Assembly (NCBI GenBank): GCA_023250955.1
Contig: JAHEZQ010000008.1
Location: 90,569 to 154,568 of the forward strand
DNA: 64,000 nt
Source: Melioribacter sp.
GTDB taxonomy: Bacteria > Bacteroidota > Ignavibacteria > Ignavibacteriales > Melioribacteraceae
Direction of reading: 5' to 3'
Shown here: piece by piece, positions 35,740 to 45,936 of the stretch
Layout of the letters: every line of letters starts with the position of its first letter
Numbering within the stretch: position 1 is the stretch's first letter
Program-made: the position numbers and the translations under genes
The notes under the pieces: generated by a model
What the model was told of the DNA's origin: nothing
Seen by the model: only the letters and a program-made list of their open reading frames with translations
Database searches by the model: none

Positions 35740-38700
35740 TTATTTTACTTTAATTACAACAAAAGTTACATCGTCTTCAGGTTCTTTATCATTAGTCCAG
35801 TTTCTACCTTCTTCTTTTAAATAAGTAACAATTTCTTCAGGTTCTTTTTTTGCAACTTCTTCAAAACTGTTACGTGCTCTTTTATAACCATAAATTTCTT
35901 TATTATCATTTTTAAGTTCGGCAAATCCGTCACTCATTAATAACAATGTATCACCCCTTTCAATCTTTAATTCCTTTACATCGTAAACAATTCCCTTCAT
36001 TGCGCCTAATGGCATGTTGTTAATAACAACTTCTTCAATTGTTTGAGAATTTTTTCTGTATATAATTAATGGAGGCATTCCCGCATTTGTTGTAACAATT
36101 CTATCATTCTTGATCTGCACACACGTAAGGGCCATCATCAATCTTCCAAGCTGCATGTCTTTTAATGCTTTACTAGCATTTTCAAAGAAGGGCTTCAGTT
36201 CCATGTTAGTTCTGTCTGACATAAAAAGTGATTTCATAATGGATACCATCATTCCCGACATCATTCCGTGACCGGTTGCATCACCAAGAATTACAGTGAG
36301 GGTTCCATCGGGATGAACGTTAAAATCATAATAATCACCGCCGACTTCGGTTGCAGTTTTCATATAAACCGCTATATCAAGATGAGGTAATTGCGGAAGT
36401 TCTTTAGGCAGCATTGAATACTGAAGATTACGCGCTTCATCCAATTCTTTTGACTTCCGAGCATTTTCGGCTTCAAGTAATCTTTTGTTTTCTTTTTCTC
36501 TTCTTCTATCAAGTTCATACTTTCTAAAACCACCCATAATACTTACAAAACCGATTATATACATTCCATATGCCCACCATGTAAGCCACCAAGGAGAATT
36601 AATAGTAAATGAATAATAATCCTCATTAGTTTTTATTCCATTAGAAGTGATTGCTCTTACTCTGAATCTATATTTCCCGGGTGGAAGATTTTGATATTCA
36701 ACGAATGCAAGATTTGAAGGCCGTGACCATTCTTTATCGAAGCCTTCCAAAAGATGTTCATAAGTAGATTGACGAGGATCTCTATAATTTAACGCTGCAT
36801 AGTTAATTACAAATGAATTTTGTGAGTAGTTAAAATCTTTTGGATATTCATAATAATAATATTGTTTGTTTACGGATACTGAAGAAATTTTCAATGGGTA
36901 ATTTTTGTCTTCACCTTTATTTATGTAGAGTCCAACGCCATTATAATATTCAACAAGATTCCCATAACCATCTTTTATACTTCCATAAGGACCGCCTGTA
37001 ACCACATTCTCATCATCATAATATGTTTGAAACTTATCACCCCGAACTTGTAATGCACCAGACGGAAATTGAAAAGATACATTCCCCTTAGTATCAACAA
37101 CAGGATTGGAAATATTTGTTGAAGGCAGACCTTCTTTTTTTGTATAAAAACTTAAATGTGTACCATCAAATATTACAAGTCCCCTATTTCTAAGTCGTAT
37201 ATATAATTTATCGTCCGACTGAATATCTGTTTTTGTTCCAGCAACACTTGCGCCTTTTAAAATTCTAAAATCGGCAGTTGCATTTACACTATCGCTAAGG
37301 TTTACAAATTTATTCCCATTAAAGACATAAAAACCTCCGGCAGTTAAAAAATACATTCCATTTTTTAAATTACCCACATAATGAAGTTGTTCGCGAGGTA
37401 TATTCCAGTTCTTCGATGGTTCAGTCCAGGACTTTCCATTATAAATCATAATTTTGGATGTGATGGAAGTAAGATCTTTAATGTTATCGGAAAATAATCC
37501 CATAAACCATAATCTTCCGTTATTATCTTCTCGAAGATCAAAGAGCTGATATTTTTTGTTGTTATCATCATAAATAAACGGTGACTTGATTTCAATAAAT
37601 TTTTCTCCGTCAAATTTTCCAAAGTAAAAATCAGCTTTAGTAAGATCTTTAGATTCCGGTCTTACATAATTCTGCCATGCATAAATTTCACCATGATTAG
37701 TTTCCAAAACATTTGTTGTGTTATATGATTTACGCAGGTTAGATTCAATATTCTTAAATTTTAAAATCTGCTCTCCCTCACTGTTTCTAATTTCTAGAGT
37801 AGATGTCAATCCTTTTGAAGTAGGAATCCAAACTCTCATTTTACTATCTTGAAAAGTGTTGAAGGTTACGTTGCTTAACAGACCATCTTTTTCAGTATAT
37901 GCTCTTAATTTTTTGCCATCCCAAATATTTATTCCTGTGCTAAATGTTTGTGCATAGGCGGGCAAAGTTGTATAAGAATAGGAAATCCAGACAATTCCGT
38001 TTTTGTCGGTATATAAAGTAGGAATACCGCCGTGTAATTGGAGTAAGCCCTCTTTAACAGTAAGCATTTTCGAAAAGTTTGGATAATAAATTCCAAAACC
38101 TTTTGTTGTGCTCATGATAAATCCGTCATCTGTTCCTTCAATAGCATCAGCTGTGTACGAATCAAACTTCTCCCAATTCCCATTATTATAGTTAAAAATT
38201 TGATCTGGATATTTTGAGCTCTGCGATATTTGAGGACTCTGGAACGTTAAAAGTTCGGGGAAGAATTTGTTTTTCTTTGTGAAAGATGACATCGAATAAT
38301 GAAAATCGTTTATAATTTTGCCCGATTTAAGATCAACAATATTTTTAATATTCTCAAATATGTTCGATGGTTTCCACATCCCATTTATAAATTCATATAT
38401 GGATTTATTTTTAGAGGTAAATAATTCGTTTTGAGCAGCAGATGAAGATGATGTCGTTAAGAATATTTTATCAAGTTGTTTGCTGTAATAAACTTGAGCA
38501 GGATTAAAATCTTTCTCAAGATCGTTTACGAAATCCGTGTATTGATGAAATTCATTTCCATCATACATTAACACTCCAGCAGTGCTTCTGTTTGCTGTCA
38601 TTGATGTTAAAATTCCAGAAAAAGCCAGCCAGGTATTGCCGTCTTTGTCAATTGAAGGGGATATATTCTGAGGAAATATTCTTGAGTTTTGTAACTTTAT

Positions 38701-39384
38701 TCCGGCAGATTCATCTATCTTTTTGAAAATGTTATTCTTATATATAGCAACATAAGATCCTTCTTTCGTCTGAGTATTACGCCCTGCCGAAGCAAATATT
38801 AAATCACCATAAGGTGTCTCTATGAAACCTGTAGAATTATCCAGCGGAAAATTTGTAGAATCATAAACAAAGAATTTTCCGTTTTCAAATTTTGTTAATC
38901 CCCCATTAAATTTTTTATCTATATAAGGAGTAACGGAACCAATCCATATTCTTCCTTTACTATCTGCATTTATAAAACTAATCGCTTGTCCAGATAACCC
39001 ATTAATACTATAACCTTCTTTATCTGTATACGCCTTAAATTCTCTGCCATTAAAAGTTATAAACTTTTTGGGCGAGGCGAAGTAGAGCATATTTTTAGTA
39101 GAATCGTAATACATGCTCTGCATTTTTGGTAAATCATATTCTTGACCAACTTCTTCAAAATCATAACCGTTAAATCTATAAGTCCCTTCAATTCCCGAAA
39201 GCCATATGTACCCATCTTTTGTTTGAACAATGTTGGAAATATTGGTAGTAGGTAACCCTTCTTTATTTGTATAATTAACGATATCTGAATTCGCTTCGGT
39301 CTTTTGTCTTTGTTGAGAAAATATTAACGGAGAAGTCAGAAATAAAAGTGATATCAATATAAATCTGAAAAATTTAACTGTCAT
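35740..39384 (-). CDS. Periplasmic beta-propeller / SpoIIE-type PP2C transmembrane phosphatase (first copy)
   Basis: This is a 1214-residue membrane protein with a signal peptide (1-24) and a periplasmic region of two-component-regulator propeller repeats (about 35-850; for example IVQTKDGYIWLSGIEGTYRFNGYDF and KNGIVWISYSYT). A Y_Y_Y domain follows (about 860-930, HLLEGFDKEWSRP ... LPPGKYRFRVRA), then a membrane helix (about 937-953), a coiled linker and a SpoIIE-type phosphatase (about 990-1214: GGDYYDF, LGDATGHGM, DGFAELKN, EDDVTFVVI). This is the sensor layout of hybrid two-component systems with the kinase replaced by a PP2C. It likely senses a polymer fragment in the periplasm and dephosphorylates a STAS protein. 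The start is ATG 39384. Confidence 0.92.
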   Translation of the reverse strand: MTVKFFRFILISLLFLTSPLIFSQQRQKTEANSDIVNYTNKEGLPTTNISNIVQTKDGYIWLSGIEGTYRFNGYDFEEVGQEYDLPKMQSMYYDSTKNMLYFASPKKFITFNGREFKAYTDKEGYSINGLSGQAISFINADSKGRIWIGSVTPYIDKKFNGGLTKFENGKFFVYDSTNFPLDNSTGFIETPYGDLIFASAGRNTQTKEGSYVAIYKNNIFKKIDESAGIKLQNSRIFPQNISPSIDKDGNTWLAFSGILTSMTANRSTAGVLMYDGNEFHQYTDFVNDLEKDFNPAQVYYSKQLDKIFLTTSSSSAAQNELFTSKNKSIYEFINGMWKPSNIFENIKNIVDLKSGKIINDFHYSMSSFTKKNKFFPELLTFQSPQISQSSKYPDQIFNYNNGNWEKFDSYTADAIEGTDDGFIMSTTKGFGIYYPNFSKMLTVKEGLLQLHGGIPTLYTDKNGIVWISYSYTTLPAYAQTFSTGINIWDGKKLRAYTEKDGLLSNVTFNTFQDSKMRVWIPTSKGLTSTLEIRNSEGEQILKFKNIESNLRKSYNTTNVLETNHGEIYAWQNYVRPESKDLTKADFYFGKFDGEKFIEIKSPFIYDDNNKKYQLFDLREDNNGRLWFMGLFSDNIKDLTSITSKIMIYNGKSWTEPSKNWNIPREQLHYVGNLKNGMYFLTAGGFYVFNGNKFVNLSDSVNATADFRILKGASVAGTKTDIQSDDKLYIRLRNRGLVIFDGTHLSFYTKKEGLPSTNISNPVVDTKGNVSFQFPSGALQVRGDKFQTYYDDENVVTGGPYGSIKDGYGNLVEYYNGVGLYINKGEDKNYPLKISSVSVNKQYYYYEYPKDFNYSQNSFVINYAALNYRDPRQSTYEHLLEGFDKEWSRPSNLAFVEYQNLPPGKYRFRVRAITSNGIKTNEDYYSFTINSPWWLTWWAYGMYIIGFVSIMGGFRKYELDRRREKENKRLLEAENARKSKELDEARNLQYSMLPKELPQLPHLDIAVYMKTATEVGGDYYDFNVHPDGTLTVILGDATGHGMMSGMMVSIMKSLFMSDRTNMELKPFFENASKALKDMQLGRLMMALTCVQIKNDRIVTTNAGMPPLIIYRKNSQTIEEVVINNMPLGAMKGIVYDVKELKIERGDTLLLMSDGFAELKNDNKEIYGYKRARNSFEEVAKKEPEEIVTYLKEEGRNWTNDKEPEDDVTFVVIKVK

Positions 39385-39432
39385 TCAATCCTCCAAAAAA
39401 CAAATAATAAAATTTGGAAAATAAGATTTACC

Positions 39433-42400
39433 TTATTTCAATTTGATTACGACAAAGGTTACGTCATCTTCCTGTTCTTTGTCTTTACCCCAACGCGAAC
39501 CTTCTTCTTTTAGATAAGTAATAATTTCTTCAGGTTCTTTTTCTGCAACTTCTTCAAACGAATTTCGTGCACGTTTATATCCATATGCTTCATTATGTTC
39601 ATTCTGCAATTCGGGGAATCCATCACTCATCAGCAATAATGTATCACCTTTTAACAATTCCATTTCTTTTAACTCATAAGGAAAATTATCCATCGTTCCT
39701 AAAGGCATTCCTTTCATTAAATGTTCTTCCGTTTTCTTTCTTTCATTCTTGTATAAAAAAACCGGCGGCATTCCTGCAGCTGACATTACGAGTTTATTAT
39801 TTTGAATTTTCAGCATTGTCATACACATTGCAAGTGAATGGAACTGCATTTGTTTTATACATCTGGTCATTTCCTGGAAAGTAAAAAGTATGTCCGGATT
39901 TGCAGCATAACTGTTAAACAATGATTTTGCAGAAGTAACCATAGTGCCGGCTCTCATACCATGTCCCGTTGCGTCTCCAAGAACAACAGTTAGAGTTCCA
40001 TCAATTCCAACATTAAAATCATAATAATCACCGCCTACTTCGGTAGCAGTTTTCATGTAAACAGCTATATCAAGATGCGGGAATTGCGGTAACTGTTTGG
40101 GAAGCATTGACAATTGTAGTTCGCGTGCACTTTCAAGTTCCTTGGATTTTCTTTCATTTTCAATTTCGAGAGCACGACGTTCTGCTTCACTTGCAATAGC
40201 CTGCAATTCAGCTTTTTGAGCTCTTAGTTCTGCGTTTTGAAATCTTTGTCTTTCTCTTTCTCTCAGCAATAATCTTCTTCTTTGAAAACGATCAATACCA
40301 AATATTATTCCTGCAAAGACAAAAACATATCCCATGTATGCCCAAATTGTTCTCCACCACGGTGATAAGACTTTAATCTTAATTGAAGCACCTTTTTCAT
40401 TCCAAACACCATCACCATTCGATCCTTTAACTCTGAAAACGTATTCACCCGGAGGAAGATTTGTGTACGAAGCAAATTTTCTATTATCGTAGATCCATCC
40501 TTCTTTATCAAATCCATCTAATCTATAAGCGTACTGATTTTTTTCCGGTCTGGAAAAATGAATTGCACTGAATTCAAACGAAATGTTGTTTTGGCTATAA
40601 GCAATTTCAATCTCTTTGGTTTCTAAAATACTTTTAGTTAGCGGTGAATTTTTAGAAGAAGGATATACTAATTCGTTTGAAATTTTTAATTGCGAAATAT
40701 TAATCTTGGGTACTTGTTTGTTAATATTACTGGAATGAAAAGTATTGAATCCGTTTTGTCCTGCGAAAAAAAGATCTCCAGTTTCACTTCTAAATGAGGA
40801 CCTTCTATTAAATGTGTATCCCTGTAATCCATCCTTTACATCATAATTAATAAAAATTGGATGAGTTATGTCCTTATTAAATTTTGAAATCCCGTTAAGG
40901 GTACTCAACCATAAATTCCCATATGCATCTTCTTCAACTGCTACTACATAATTAGAGGGCAATCCGTCTTTATCATAAAGAATATTAAACAGTTTTGAAT
41001 GTTGATCATATTTTAACAGACCGCCGTTTGTACCAATCCAGACCACTTTATCTTTATCAATAAGAATATCATTTATTTGTTTCAGGTTTGGGGTAAAAGT
41101 CTTTTTTGTTCCTTCCTGCAAAAACTCAACAGAATTTTTTCTAATATCATACATACTTAAACCTGTAGAAGTACCAATAAGAACTGTTCCATCATTTTGA
41201 TATTCGACCTTTGTTACAGATAAACCATTAATGAACGGTTTATTCTTACTGGTTTCAATCAGATTTTGGGAATAATTTGCATCATCCGATAGTTCGAATA
41301 CTTGTATTCCCCATAACGTAGAATCAATTGGTGGTGTTGCATTCCATTTTCCATAAGAATGACTATCATCCGATTTATATCTTAATGCGTAATTACCTTT
41401 ATTCAATGTTAATATTCCAACACTTATTCGATTCTTAAAATCCCCTCCTAAATAAAACGAATTGTAATAATTGTTTTGACTCCAGACAGTATCCGATTTT
41501 GAATTCAACAGCCAGCCATAATCCACCATTCCATTTGCCTTCAAACCTTCGCCGACTGATACAATTATTACTTTTGTTTGTTTTTCTAAATTGAATTCTT
41601 TTTTTAGATCCTGGTAATTTCCGACCTCGGTTAGTTTTGCGATTGGATTACTTTTAGTATTTAGTGAATCAATTATTGCGAGTAGTCTTAAATCATAAGC
41701 ACGAGCATCAAACGTAGGTATAAATTGTTTTGTCTTATTTTTAGTGTCGAACTTAACTAAGCCAGCGATACCTGAGGCAACCCATAGATTTCCATAATCA
41801 TCCATTGAAAGATTAATAATATTATTATAATCAATAGAATAGTGCTTGGTTTTATCGCTCAGATCATAATTTGCAAATGAATTTTTGGAAAGATTCATCA
41901 TACTAACACCCTTATTAGTACCAAGCCACAACTCTTGTGACGAACCATGTTGAATGCTTCGGACTGAATTACTTGGAATAGATTTTGTGTTTCCTTCTTG
42001 ATGTTTAAATTTATTAAAAGTCTTTTGTTCCAAATTATACTTTACTAATCCGTCATCGGACCCAAGCCAAATGAAATCGTTATCTATAGGATCTTTATAA
42101 ATTGAACCTATATTAAAACCAGAATTTGAATTTACTTTATCAACTGGATTTGCAAAAAGTCTGAAAGGTTCTTTTTGGAAATCTAACTTTAACAATCCAT
42201 TGTCTTGAGTCGCTACCCATAGAATACCAAATTCATCTTTATAAAATCTCCAGAAGCCATTAAAATTATATACAGAATTTGGTAATTCGGATTGATTTAG
42301 CTGAGTTACCTCATTAGTCTTCATGTTATAACGGAATATTCCATGTTTTGAAGTGCCTATCCAAAGAAATCCGTCACTATCCTGATGAACCCCAAATACT

Positions 42401-43230
42401 GCGTTGGTAAATCGATCTGTAGTTTTTTCTTTTTTAAACAGATTTAATTCGTTAAAAATACCGCTATGCGGATCATAATAATAGAATCCAATTTGACTAC
42501 TTATCCATATCTTTCCTGTTTTGTCTTCATAAAAATTATAGAAATATTTGTCATTAAAAATTTTAGGATCTTTTGGAATTACGTTTATCCATTCAAATAA
42601 ACTAGTTGATTCATTAAATTTTATTAATCCCTGACCAATGTAATATGAATATATTTCACCTGAAGAAGTTTCCAACAATTCGATTGTTATACCTTGAGTG
42701 GGAGCTTTATTATCACCATCTTTTACAAATGCTCTTTCAAATTTCTTTGTAGTTTTATTAAACCTATATATACCATCGGCTGTAGTTATCCAAATTCTGC
42801 TTTTGCTATCTTGAACAACGTGAATAATAACATTAGCTGATGTATTAGACTTACTTGAATCTGGTAAAAAAGTTACAAAAGATTCGTTTGCGCGGTCATA
42901 TTTACAAAGCCCACTGGAAGTACCGGCCCACAAAGTCCCCTCATTATCAATCATCAATGAATAAACAAAATTATTTGATAATGACTTGGAATCACCTGGA
43001 TCATTTTTATAAATTTTAAAATTGTAACCGTCATATCGGTTCAATCCGTCGGCAGTTGCAACCCAAAGAAAACCATACTTATCTTGTAAAATATCCCAAA
43101 CCGATGCGTTTGATAATCCGGCGGGAATAGAGATATGTTCAAAATTATATTTTTGTTGTCCAACGATTGACGTAATAGAAAATAGAACAAAAAATATTTT
43201 TAAATAATTATTTTTTTTATAAGTAAGCAT
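39433..43230 (-). CDS. Periplasmic beta-propeller / SpoIIE-type PP2C transmembrane phosphatase with inserted domain (second copy)
   Basis: This 1265-residue paralogue of the preceding protein has a signal peptide (1-25), propeller repeats (about 28-505 and 660-840; FLWVATADGLNRYDGYNF, LWAGTSSGLCKYD), a Y_Y_Y domain (about 885-955), a membrane helix (960-979), a long coiled coil (983-1040) and a phosphatase domain (1045-1265). The propeller is interrupted at about residues 511-655 by an extra domain (VGEGLKANGMVDYGWLL, GGDFKNRIS, YALRYKSDDSHSYGKWNATPP, WGIQVFEL) that the first copy lacks. The phosphatase motifs are GGDYYDF, LGDATGHGM, DGFPELQN and EDDVTFVVI. It lies 48 bp upstream of the first copy, so they are probably cotranscribed and duplicated. 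The ligand is unknown. Confidence 0.92.
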   Translation of the reverse strand: MLTYKKNNYLKIFFVLFSITSIVGQQKYNFEHISIPAGLSNASVWDILQDKYGFLWVATADGLNRYDGYNFKIYKNDPGDSKSLSNNFVYSLMIDNEGTLWAGTSSGLCKYDRANESFVTFLPDSSKSNTSANVIIHVVQDSKSRIWITTADGIYRFNKTTKKFERAFVKDGDNKAPTQGITIELLETSSGEIYSYYIGQGLIKFNESTSLFEWINVIPKDPKIFNDKYFYNFYEDKTGKIWISSQIGFYYYDPHSGIFNELNLFKKEKTTDRFTNAVFGVHQDSDGFLWIGTSKHGIFRYNMKTNEVTQLNQSELPNSVYNFNGFWRFYKDEFGILWVATQDNGLLKLDFQKEPFRLFANPVDKVNSNSGFNIGSIYKDPIDNDFIWLGSDDGLVKYNLEQKTFNKFKHQEGNTKSIPSNSVRSIQHGSSQELWLGTNKGVSMMNLSKNSFANYDLSDKTKHYSIDYNNIINLSMDDYGNLWVASGIAGLVKFDTKNKTKQFIPTFDARAYDLRLLAIIDSLNTKSNPIAKLTEVGNYQDLKKEFNLEKQTKVIIVSVGEGLKANGMVDYGWLLNSKSDTVWSQNNYYNSFYLGGDFKNRISVGILTLNKGNYALRYKSDDSHSYGKWNATPPIDSTLWGIQVFELSDDANYSQNLIETSKNKPFINGLSVTKVEYQNDGTVLIGTSTGLSMYDIRKNSVEFLQEGTKKTFTPNLKQINDILIDKDKVVWIGTNGGLLKYDQHSKLFNILYDKDGLPSNYVVAVEEDAYGNLWLSTLNGISKFNKDITHPIFINYDVKDGLQGYTFNRRSSFRSETGDLFFAGQNGFNTFHSSNINKQVPKINISQLKISNELVYPSSKNSPLTKSILETKEIEIAYSQNNISFEFSAIHFSRPEKNQYAYRLDGFDKEGWIYDNRKFASYTNLPPGEYVFRVKGSNGDGVWNEKGASIKIKVLSPWWRTIWAYMGYVFVFAGIIFGIDRFQRRRLLLRERERQRFQNAELRAQKAELQAIASEAERRALEIENERKSKELESARELQLSMLPKQLPQFPHLDIAVYMKTATEVGGDYYDFNVGIDGTLTVVLGDATGHGMRAGTMVTSAKSLFNSYAANPDILFTFQEMTRCIKQMQFHSLAMCMTMLKIQNNKLVMSAAGMPPVFLYKNERKKTEEHLMKGMPLGTMDNFPYELKEMELLKGDTLLLMSDGFPELQNEHNEAYGYKRARNSFEEVAEKEPEEIITYLKEEGSRWGKDKEQEDDVTFVVIKLK

Positions 43231-43282
43231 ATGATCCCTTAAGCCAATTGGGCATATAATGTCTGATTATTGAATAAATTTT

Positions 43283-44893
43283 TTATTTGTTTCTAATTAA
43301 ATAGAGTGCGGTTATATCATCACTTTGCGGAGTATCTTCAGTATGTTTTTTTACGTCCATTATCAAACTTTTAATAAATATTTCAGCTTTGGATGGTTTA
43401 TTATTTAAGAAAAACAACTCAAGTTTTTCGTCTGAATACTCTTCATTTTTCCCATTCATTGCTTCTGTAATTCCATCGGTATAAAAAAGAATTTTTTCAC
43501 CTGGTTCCATTTGTACAAAAGCGCTCTCATATGGTAATCCAAAATCAAGCATACCAAAAGCGAAGCCGCCCTTATCTAGTTTTATAATTTTTCCATTTGA
43601 AGAATAAAAGATAGGATTGTGACCAGCATTTAAATATTCTATAACACCAGTTGTAGGATCAAGAATAGCTATAAACCCAGTAATATATTTTTCCGGAGTT
43701 GATGCTTTGAAAATAATTTTGTTTAGTCTGTTGGCTACATTAGTCAATTTAAAATCGTTTTCAACGAATGCATTGAGTGATGCATTTAATGTATTTACTA
43801 ACAATCCGGAAGCAACTCCTTTTCCGGCTACATCGGCTATTATTATAAGATATCTTCCATCTTTTAGTTTTGATACATCATAATAGTCTCCACCAATTTC
43901 TAAAGATGGAATGTTAATTCCGGCAAGATCAAATCCATTAATCTCAGGAAGCGATTGTGGAATAATTCTTCTTTGAATCTCGGCTGCCATTTCAATTTCT
44001 TTATGCATTCGTTCTTTTTCAATAGCTTCATTGTGCAAATGTTCATTTTCAATTGCAGTTAAAACTTGTCTAGCAAATGCCGTAAGCAATATTCTATCTG
44101 TTTGATCAAAATCTATAATTCCTTTTCTACTTTCTTTGTCAGAAAGAGTAAACAAATATTTAACTTTCTGGAATTCAACAAACGTATCAATTATTTTATC
44201 TGAACTTAAAACTTTTTTAATATCTGAATTCCCAGGGAATCCTATTGATGAAATGATTTCTCCGCCAGAAATAATTTGAAGTACGCCGCAAGAAGCATTC
44301 GTTAATGCGGCCGCTCTTTCTAGTGAGAGTTCTAGCAATGAAGAAGTCTTATGGAGTTTTGAAATTTCAATTCCAGTATCTATCAGACTGTTAAGCTGAA
44401 CAACTCTATGATTTAATGAAAAATTTAATTGCTTTTCTGTTCTTTGATTAATAAAAGATTGGTAAGCATTATCTAATAACTGAAGAAACATTTGAAGTGT
44501 AATTTTATCAAGCTCGGTTATTTCAGTTTTGTCTATTTTGTTCCCGATAACCAATCCCCAAAAGGATCCATCAGTTAATGGTAACGTTGCAATAATACCA
44601 AACTCTCTATCGCTGAAATAATCAATGTGTGCATTTGTCGAAGTTCTTAAAAATGGAAGGCATTCTAGGCATCTTGGATTATGGATTACAACACTTTCCC
44701 ATTCTGCAGATAGTGTATTCTTGAAAAATATATTTACATCAGAAATAAAAAAGTTGCCTCGTAAAATATGGGAAAAATTAGTGCTAAGTTCTTTAAGAGT
44801 GTTTGACCCGGAAAGAATACTAAATCCTTCTTGAAAGGATTTAACTTGAACAGAAAGTTTGTCAATTATATTATTATACTCAACTACATTCAT
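43283..44893 (-). CDS. GAF-domain SpoIIE-type PP2C phosphatase (RsbU-like)
   Basis: This 536-residue cytoplasmic protein has two GAF-like domains (about 25-150 and 165-290) and a SpoIIE-type phosphatase (about 305-536), joined by the coil EIEMAAEIQRRIIPQSLPE. The phosphatase motifs are EIGGDYYDV, IIADVAGKG, NAGHNPI, YTDGITEAMN and QSDDITALYL, so both metal-binding Asp sets are present. The first GAF-like region has a Cys-rich NPRCLECLPF. It lies 54 bp downstream of the STAS gene at 44948 and belongs to the same run as the RsbW-like kinase, making the classic kinase-antagonist-phosphatase trio. The start is ATG 44893. Confidence 0.92.
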   Translation of the reverse strand: MNVVEYNNIIDKLSVQVKSFQEGFSILSGSNTLKELSTNFSHILRGNFFISDVNIFFKNTLSAEWESVVIHNPRCLECLPFLRTSTNAHIDYFSDREFGIIATLPLTDGSFWGLVIGNKIDKTEITELDKITLQMFLQLLDNAYQSFINQRTEKQLNFSLNHRVVQLNSLIDTGIEISKLHKTSSLLELSLERAAALTNASCGVLQIISGGEIISSIGFPGNSDIKKVLSSDKIIDTFVEFQKVKYLFTLSDKESRKGIIDFDQTDRILLTAFARQVLTAIENEHLHNEAIEKERMHKEIEMAAEIQRRIIPQSLPEINGFDLAGINIPSLEIGGDYYDVSKLKDGRYLIIIADVAGKGVASGLLVNTLNASLNAFVENDFKLTNVANRLNKIIFKASTPEKYITGFIAILDPTTGVIEYLNAGHNPIFYSSNGKIIKLDKGGFAFGMLDFGLPYESAFVQMEPGEKILFYTDGITEAMNGKNEEYSDEKLELFFLNNKPSKAEIFIKSLIMDVKKHTEDTPQSDDITALYLIRNK

Positions 44894-44947
44894 TCATGAG
44901 GCTTTCAATACACTTCATTAGAAATATTTCTGTAAAGTTGAATTGAC

Positions 44948-45292
44948 TTAAATGAGTTTAAATGCTTCCTTTAAATTATCTGCCTTTTTTGCAAATTGGA
45001 ATAAACCCATTATTGTAAAAGTTTTTTCTATAGATGGATCAAGATTGGTAAATATCAAATTTCCGTTTGACTGATTTAATTTTTCTATAATCTCAATTAA
45101 GAATGAAATACCAATTGAGTTAACTACATTCGACTCAGCAAGATTTAATATTACATTATTTATTCCATTGCCATTGTGTTTATAAAATTCATCTACAATT
45201 TTCTGTCCACCTATATTGTTGATGTAGCCGGTTGTATTTATGATAACACAATTATCTTTTGTTTCAGTAACTAAATGAAATTCGGGTGACAT
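44948..45292 (-). CDS. STAS-domain anti-sigma-factor antagonist (RsbV-like)
   Basis: This 114-residue single STAS domain has the phosphorylation loop SNVVNSIGISFLIEI with S59 as the expected site, again with Asn before it. It lies 11 bp after the RsbW-like kinase gene, its expected partner, and 54 bp before the GAF-PP2C gene, its expected phosphatase. It starts at ATG 45292. It differs clearly from the other STAS protein (30463-30801), so the two may carry different signals to the one kinase. Confidence 0.92.
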   Translation of the reverse strand: MSPEFHLVTETKDNCVIINTTGYINNIGGQKIVDEFYKHNGNGINNVILNLAESNVVNSIGISFLIEIIEKLNQSNGNLIFTNLDPSIEKTFTIMGLFQFAKKADNLKEAFKLI

Positions 45293-45303
45293 ATTAATGA
45301 CTC

Positions 45304-45720
45304 CTAGACTAAATTTTTTATTATTGTAATTTTCGTTCCGTTTGGACTTGATTCAATTATAAAATCATCCGACATTGATTTCATAAGTTTGAGGCCCCAC
45401 CCTCTTTTATTTTTGCTCGTTAGCTTTTCATGAATTTCAGGCTCTTCAACATTCTCCGGTTCAAAACCATGACCAAAATCAGTAACTAAAATTATTAACC
45501 GTTCTTTTGTCATTGTGAATTCAACATTTACATATGGATTTTCTGGGCCCGCATGTTCAAGACCATTTATGATAGCCTCAGTAACAATTATCTTTGCCTC
45601 GCCTATTTTTTCACTTGAAATTCCTAAATGACCTCCCATAAGTTGTAAACTTTCAAGCGCTACCAATTCGATATCGGGAACTTTGGGAATTTTGATTTCT
45701 AGTTTAATATTTTGATTCAT
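45304..45720 (-). CDS. Anti-sigma-factor / serine kinase ATPase (RsbW/SpoIIAB-like)
   Basis: This 138-residue GHKL ATPase has a complete nucleotide-binding site: N-box [11 protein letters not shown] (E48, N52), G1 box [12 protein letters not shown] (D81, G83) and G2 box [12 protein letters not shown]. RsbW-type proteins bind a sigma factor or other target and phosphorylate a STAS antagonist. The frame extends to TTG 45765, but ATG 45720 with GAGAG upstream fits better. It is the first gene of the run kinase, STAS, GAF-PP2C, two propeller-PP2Cs. No sigma factor gene is in the window, so its target is encoded elsewhere or is not a sigma factor. Confidence 0.9.
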   Translation of the reverse strand: MNQNIKLEIKIPKVPDIELVALESLQLMGGHLGISSEKIGEAKIIVTEAIINGLEHAGPENPYVNVEFTMTKERLIILVTDFGHGFEPENVEEPEIHEKLTSKNKRGWGLKLMKSMSDDFIIESSPNGTKITIIKNLV

Positions 45721-45936
45721 ATTTACTCTCAGTTGTTTGAAGTTAACTGATTGAAGCTTAAACAAAAGCGTATTATGATTTCAATATAATGATATGGGAT
45801 ATAATGTCCACATAAATAATTTAATATTATTAGTTTAATACGGGATTTGGATTCGTTTATCTGATGATGAGTTCCTTGAAGAATTTAAATAGGTAACATA
45901 AAATCACAAAATTTTTATGTGTTATAAAAACGAAGT

